7,617 nt of DNA from Anianibacter sp965662745 (lineage in GTDB: Bacteria > Pseudomonadota > Alphaproteobacteria > Rhodobacterales > Rhodobacteraceae), in assembly GCA_965662745.1 (NCBI GenBank), contig CBFIJK010000095.1:1-7617 (forward strand), read 5' to 3'. A model generated the notes under the pieces. It saw only the letters and a list, made by a program, of their open reading frames with translations, made no database searches and was not told the origin of the DNA. A program made the translations under genes and the position numbers. How positions within the stretch are numbered: the stretch's first letter is position 1; each line of letters begins with the position of its first letter. Below are positions 4,524 to 7,617 of the stretch, piece after piece.

Positions 4524-5801
4524 ATGCCCGGCCTGATCATTTCCGCCCCCGCCTCGGGCAGCGGCAAGACGACCGTGACCCTTGGCCTGCTGCGCGCTCT
4601 GTCCCGTCAAGGCGTGCCCGTGCGCGGCGCGAAATCCGGCCCCGACTATATTGACCCTCGTTTTCACGAAGCCGCCTGCGGCGCGCCCTGTCCCAATCTC
4701 GACGCCTGGGCGATGGCGCCTGCACGCCTCAAGGCGCTGGCCAGCGGTGACGACCTGCTGATCATCGAAGGCGCGATGGGTCTTTTCGACGGAGCACCGC
4801 CCGCCGGGCGCGGAGCGACGGCGGATCTCGCGCGCCATCTCGGCCTGCCGGTGATCCTCTTGATTGACGCGGCGCGTATGGCGCAATCCGCCGCGCCGCT
4901 GGCCATGGGATTCGCCGCCCATGACCCGGATGTGCGCGTCGCTGGTATTCTGCTCAATCGCGTCGGCAGTCCGAGGCATGAAAAGATGTTGCGTACGGCG
5001 CTGGCGCCGACTGGCCTGCCCGTGCTGGGCGCCCTGCCCCGCGATGCGGGGCTTTCGCATCCGGACCGCCATCTTGGCCTGGTGCAAGCCGAAGAGCGCC
5101 CCGATCTCGACGATTTTCTGGACCGCGCCGCAGATGCCGTGGCCGCTCATGTGGATTTGGGGGCGCTTATCGCGCTTGCCGCTCCCTTGCCGGACGCGCC
5201 GGAACCCATCCCTGTCCAGGCGCCCTCCCGCCGCATCGCCATTGCCCGCGACAAGGCCTTTGCCTTCGCATATCCCCACCAGCAGAACGACTGGCGCGCG
5301 GGCGGCGCGGTGATCGAAAGCTTCAGTCCCCTCGCCGATGACCCCGTCCCCGATGCCGATCTCATTTTCCTGCCCGGCGGCTACCCCGAACTTCACGCAG
5401 GCACGATCGCGAGCGCGAGGACGTTCCTTGACACCCTGCGCGCCGCTGCCGCCAGGGGTACCCCGATCTACGGCGAGTGCGGGGGCTACATGGTCCTCGG
5501 CGAAACGCTGACGGATGCGGCAGGCAAACACCACGTCATGGCCGGGCTTTTGCGGCTGGAGACGAGCTTTGCCACCCGCAAGCTGCACCTCGGCTACCGC
5601 ACGCTGACCGCAACCAGCGGCCCGTTCCCCGGGCGCTTTGCCGGGCATGAATTTCACTACGCCACCACCCTGCGCGCCGAGGGCGCGCCGCTCTTTGACG
5701 CGACAGACGCCGAAGGCACCGCCCTGCCGCCCATGGGCCTGACCGAGGGCAGTGTCAGCGGATCGTTCGCGCATCTCATTGAGGCCCTTCCCAATTCCTG
5801 A
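4524..5801 (+). CDS. cobB: Cobyrinate / hydrogenobyrinate a,c-diamide synthase
   Basis: A 425-residue CobB/CbiA-type enzyme, close to the 430-460 residues usual for the family. It uses ATP and glutamine to amidate the a and c carboxylates of hydrogenobyrinic acid (or cobyrinic acid). The N-terminal ATP-binding domain has the P-loop APASGSGKTT (8-17), KSGPDYIDP (37-45) and IIEGAMGLFDG (80-90). The C-terminal class I glutamine amidotransferase domain has FLPGGYPELH (282-291), the nucleophile Cys319 in YGECGGYMVLG, GHEFHYA (374-380) and a late GSFAHL with His417 as likely triad histidine. All key residues seem intact. The ATG at 4524 directly precedes the P-loop strand, leaving no room for a later start; its Shine-Dalgarno is weak. 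It lies between cobA and the MFS gene, 21 nt before the latter, so the three are probably co-transcribed. Cobyric acid synthase (CobQ) is excluded by the length and motif set. Confidence 0.95.
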   Translation: MPGLIISAPASGSGKTTVTLGLLRALSRQGVPVRGAKSGPDYIDPRFHEAACGAPCPNLDAWAMAPARLKALASGDDLLIIEGAMGLFDGAPPAGRGATADLARHLGLPVILLIDAARMAQSAAPLAMGFAAHDPDVRVAGILLNRVGSPRHEKMLRTALAPTGLPVLGALPRDAGLSHPDRHLGLVQAEERPDLDDFLDRAADAVAAHVDLGALIALAAPLPDAPEPIPVQAPSRRIAIARDKAFAFAYPHQQNDWRAGGAVIESFSPLADDPVPDADLIFLPGGYPELHAGTIASARTFLDTLRAAAARGTPIYGECGGYMVLGETLTDAAGKHHVMAGLLRLETSFATRKLHLGYRTLTATSGPFPGRFAGHEFHYATTLRAEGAPLFDATDAEGTALPPMGLTEGSVSGSFAHLIEALPNS

Positions 5802-5822
5802 TTTGCGCGCTACCGAAACGCC

Positions 5823-7046
5823 ATGACCGCCATTGACACGCCCCAGACCGATCGCCGCGCGAAGCGCAATGTTGCCATCCTTGTCGCTGCGCAGGCGATC
5901 CTCGGGGCGCAGATGCCGATGATCTTCACCATCGGCGGGCTGGCCGGGCAATCGCTGGCCTCGAATGTCTGTTTCGCGACCTTGCCGATTTCACTGATCG
6001 TTCTGGGGTCGATGCTGTCGGCCACGCCCATGTCGGCCTTCATGCAGCGCTACGGCCGCCGCGCGGGGTTCTTCGCGGGCGCCATGGGCGGCGCGCTTGG
6101 CGCGGTCATCGGGGCCTGGGGGCTGTATACCGCAAGCTTTCCGATCTTTCTGGCGGGCAGCTTCCTGACCGGCATCTACATGTCCGCGCAAGGCTTTTAC
6201 CGCTTCGCCGCCGCCGATACCGCATCGGATGCGTTCCGGCCCAAGGCAATTTCCTATGTCATGGCAGGCGGCCTTGTGTCCGCGATCATCGGCCCGCAAC
6301 TGGTGAAAGTGACAGCGGACGCAATGGTGATCCCGTTCCTCGGGACCTATCTCGCGGTGATCGGGGTCAATATCGTCGGCGCATTGCTGTTCTTCGCGCT
6401 TGATATCCCCAAGCCGCCGGTTCCAGGGGCGGACGCGCCCAAAGGCCGATCGCGGCTGGAGCTTTTGAAGACCCCACGCATCGCCGTGGCGATCATCTGC
6501 GCGATGGTGTCCTACGCGCTGATGAACCTGATGATGACATCGGCTCCGCTGGCCGTGGTGGGCTGCGGGTTCACCCAAGGCAGCGCCGCCGATGTCGTGT
6601 CGGCGCATGTGCTGGCGATGTTCATTCCGTCCTTCTTCACCGGCCACCTGATCGCGCGCTATGGCGCGGAACGCATCGTGGCGCTCGGGCTCGTGATCCT
6701 TGCGGGCGCGGGCGCTGTGGGGATTGCGGGCGTCACGCTGCCGAACTTCTTCGCCGCGCTGATCCTGCTCGGGCTCGGGTGGAATTTCGGCTTCATCGGC
6801 GCAACCGCGATGCTGGCCGCGGCCCACGCGCCCGAAGAACGCGGACGCGTGCAGGGCATGAACGACATGATCGTCTTTGGCTGCGTCACGGTCGCCTCTG
6901 TCGCGTCGGGCGGGCTGATGAACTGTTCCGGCGGGTCTGCGGTCGAAGGCTGGACGGCGGTCAATGTCGCCATGGTGCCTTTCCTCGCGTTGGCGGGCGC
7001 CGCGCTGATCTGGCTGGCGATGCGGCCGCGCCTCGCGGCCGAATAG
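5823..7046 (+). CDS. Major facilitator superfamily (MFS) permease, substrate unknown
   Basis: A 407-residue integral membrane protein with about 12 hydrophobic segments in two halves. They are split by a hydrophilic loop near residues 194-219 that contains KPPVPGADAPKGRSR. An MFS signature-like loop SAFMQRYGRRAGF (71-83) follows the second segment, and its C-terminal counterpart TGHLIARYGAERIV (273-286) occupies the equivalent place. The N-terminus (1-16) is polar and cytosolic with no signal peptide. It starts 21 nt after cobB, without an obvious Shine-Dalgarno, and is followed by a strong terminator, so it is most likely the last gene of the cobA-cobB unit. This context suggests a solute linked to corrinoid metabolism (a corrinoid, a precursor or a metal), but that is guilt by association. 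Drug or metabolite efflux is equally possible. Conserved acidic residues that would hint at proton coupling or metal binding are sparse within the membrane segments. Confidence 0.9.
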   Translation: MTAIDTPQTDRRAKRNVAILVAAQAILGAQMPMIFTIGGLAGQSLASNVCFATLPISLIVLGSMLSATPMSAFMQRYGRRAGFFAGAMGGALGAVIGAWGLYTASFPIFLAGSFLTGIYMSAQGFYRFAAADTASDAFRPKAISYVMAGGLVSAIIGPQLVKVTADAMVIPFLGTYLAVIGVNIVGALLFFALDIPKPPVPGADAPKGRSRLELLKTPRIAVAIICAMVSYALMNLMMTSAPLAVVGCGFTQGSAADVVSAHVLAMFIPSFFTGHLIARYGAERIVALGLVILAGAGAVGIAGVTLPNFFAALILLGLGWNFGFIGATAMLAAAHAPEERGRVQGMNDMIVFGCVTVASVASGGLMNCSGGSAVEGWTAVNVAMVPFLALAGAALIWLAMRPRLAAE

Positions 7047-7052
7047 CGCGAC

Positions 7053-7085
7053 GAAAAACGGGCGGCCCCGCGGCGCGCCCGTTTA
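7053..7085. terminator. Bidirectional intrinsic terminator between the MFS gene and fabZ
   Basis: AAACGGGCG (7056-7064) and CGCCCGTTT (7076-7084) form a perfect 9-bp stem around an 11-nt GC-rich loop. It begins 7-10 nt after the MFS stop. On the plus strand the stem ends in TTT and is followed by ATCTCC. On the minus strand it ends in TTTTT followed by CGTC, a better U-tract, 26-35 nt past the fabZ stop. It therefore fits the ends of both convergent transcripts. Confidence 0.8.
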
Positions 7086-7110
7086 TCTCCAATCCGTGAA
7101 AAGCTGTCGA

Positions 7111-7569
7111 TCAGGCGGGTTTCGAAATCATCGCCATGACATCGGCCTCGGCCACCACTTCGCCATCCACGATGCCCTTGCAGGCCAGCTTGACGACACG
7201 GCTCGTCGCGCCGCGCGTGGTGTCGACGTGCAGTTCCAGCACATCGCCGGGCACGACCTTTTTTCGGAAGCGCGCGTTGTCGATCGACATCAGGTAGACC
7301 GACACGCCCTTGTCCACGAGATCGTTTCCGACCGAGATCATCACTGCCGAGGTCTGGCCCATCGCTTCGAGGATCAACACGCCCGGCATGACCGGCTCTT
7401 CAGGGAAATGGCCCTGGAAGAACGGCTCGTTGATGGTGACATTCTTGATGCCGACAGCGCTTCGGTTGCCGTCGATCTTGACCACCTTGTCCACCAGCAG
7501 GAACGGATAGCGGTGCGGCAGAATGCGCTTGATGGTACCGATATCCACGGCCTGCAATTCGTCGCTCAT
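7111..7569 (-). CDS. fabZ: 3-hydroxyacyl-[acyl-carrier-protein] dehydratase FabZ
   Basis: A 152-residue hot-dog-fold dehydratase of normal FabZ length. It removes water from (3R)-3-hydroxyacyl-ACP to give trans-2-enoyl-ACP in type II fatty-acid synthesis in the cytosol. The diagnostic stretch is LPHRYPFLLVD (17-27), then GHFPEEPVMPGVLILEAM (53-70) with catalytic His54 and Glu68, and FRKKVVPGDVLELHV (101-115). FabA is excluded by the Glu rather than Asp in the active-site helix and by the overall motif. The ATG at 7569 is preceded by GAGGG at about 9 nt and gives a standard FabZ N-terminus. In many proteobacteria fabZ is followed by lpxA. Here the gene is followed instead by a terminator and the convergent MFS gene, so it is the last gene of its transcript. 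What lies upstream is outside the window. Confidence 0.96.
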   Translation of the reverse strand: MSDELQAVDIGTIKRILPHRYPFLLVDKVVKIDGNRSAVGIKNVTINEPFFQGHFPEEPVMPGVLILEAMGQTSAVMISVGNDLVDKGVSVYLMSIDNARFRKKVVPGDVLELHVDTTRGATSRVVKLACKGIVDGEVVAEADVMAMISKPA

Positions 7570-7617
7570 CGTCTCTGCCCTCGGTCTTAACGCAGCACTT
7601 GCGAGGTCGTAGCAAGC

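Noticed and set aside
4464..5951. A 495-codon open frame on the minus strand across cobB
   Set aside because: It is antisense to cobB, whose P-loop and amidotransferase motifs are intact. The translated product is low-complexity, rich in Arg, Gly and Ala, with no recognisable motif. Long antisense frames are expected in GC-rich genes with strong third-position bias.
5991..6827. A 278-codon open frame on the minus strand over the MFS gene
   Set aside because: Product is rich in His, Arg and Gln and lacks any domain, while the sense strand encodes a well-formed membrane protein.
7587..7616. Possible last codons of a gene upstream of fabZ (minus strand, ending in TAA at 7589-7587)
   Set aside because: A short open stretch reading LATTSQVLR then stop is consistent with a gene end 17 nt before fabZ, but nine residues are too few to identify or support a gene.
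1..7617. Defence system, toxin-antitoxin pair, mobile element or other new multi-gene system
   Set aside because: All long sense-strand genes belong to recognisable housekeeping or cofactor families except the unassigned MFS substrate and the truncated HNH gene. No transposase, integrase, direct-repeat array or phage-like gene was seen. The HNH fragment alone does not make a defence system.

Overview
The window reads as ordinary, GC-rich (roughly two thirds G+C by eye) chromosomal DNA from an alphaproteobacterium, most likely a member of the Rhodobacteraceae. This rests on protein character (the alphaproteobacterial HNH endonuclease N-terminus, the forms of CobB and FabZ) and on gene arrangement; no rRNA or other marker is present to prove it. 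No tRNA, rRNA, CRISPR array, insertion sequence or prophage was seen.

Layout. Positions 1-212 (minus) hold the start of an HNH-endonuclease-family gene that runs off the left edge. Positions 213-428 are non-coding and unusually rich in inverted repeats. From 3512 down to 429 on the minus strand runs a tightly packed four-gene unit: cbiD, cobK, an HhH-GPD DNA glycosylase, and a GxSxG serine esterase. Each junction is a 4-nt stop/start overlap (ATGA, TTGA, GTGA). A 97-bp divergent spacer (3513-3609) separates it from a plus-strand unit: cobA (SUMT), cobB (a,c-diamide synthase) and an MFS permease that ends at 7046. A bidirectional hairpin terminator (about 7053-7085) closes this unit against the convergent fabZ gene (7569-7111, minus) at the right edge.

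How the genes work together. CobA makes precorrin-2 from uroporphyrinogen III. CbiD adds the C-1 methyl group and CobK reduces the precorrin-6A-level intermediate. CobB then amidates the a and c side chains of the corrin ring. The window is therefore a sub-cluster for corrin-ring (vitamin B12) synthesis; the other ring-building genes must lie elsewhere. The MFS permease directly after cobB may move a pathway-related solute, but its substrate cannot be read from the sequence. The glycosylase and esterase share the minus-strand operon without an obvious biochemical link to B12. FabZ belongs to fatty-acid and lipid A synthesis and is unrelated.

I found no convincing new multi-gene system. The most noteworthy points are the translational coupling of a DNA-repair glycosylase to B12 genes, the MFS permease in the cobA-cobB unit, the compact divergent promoter region with no room for a B12 riboswitch, and the hairpin-dense spacer at 256-418.
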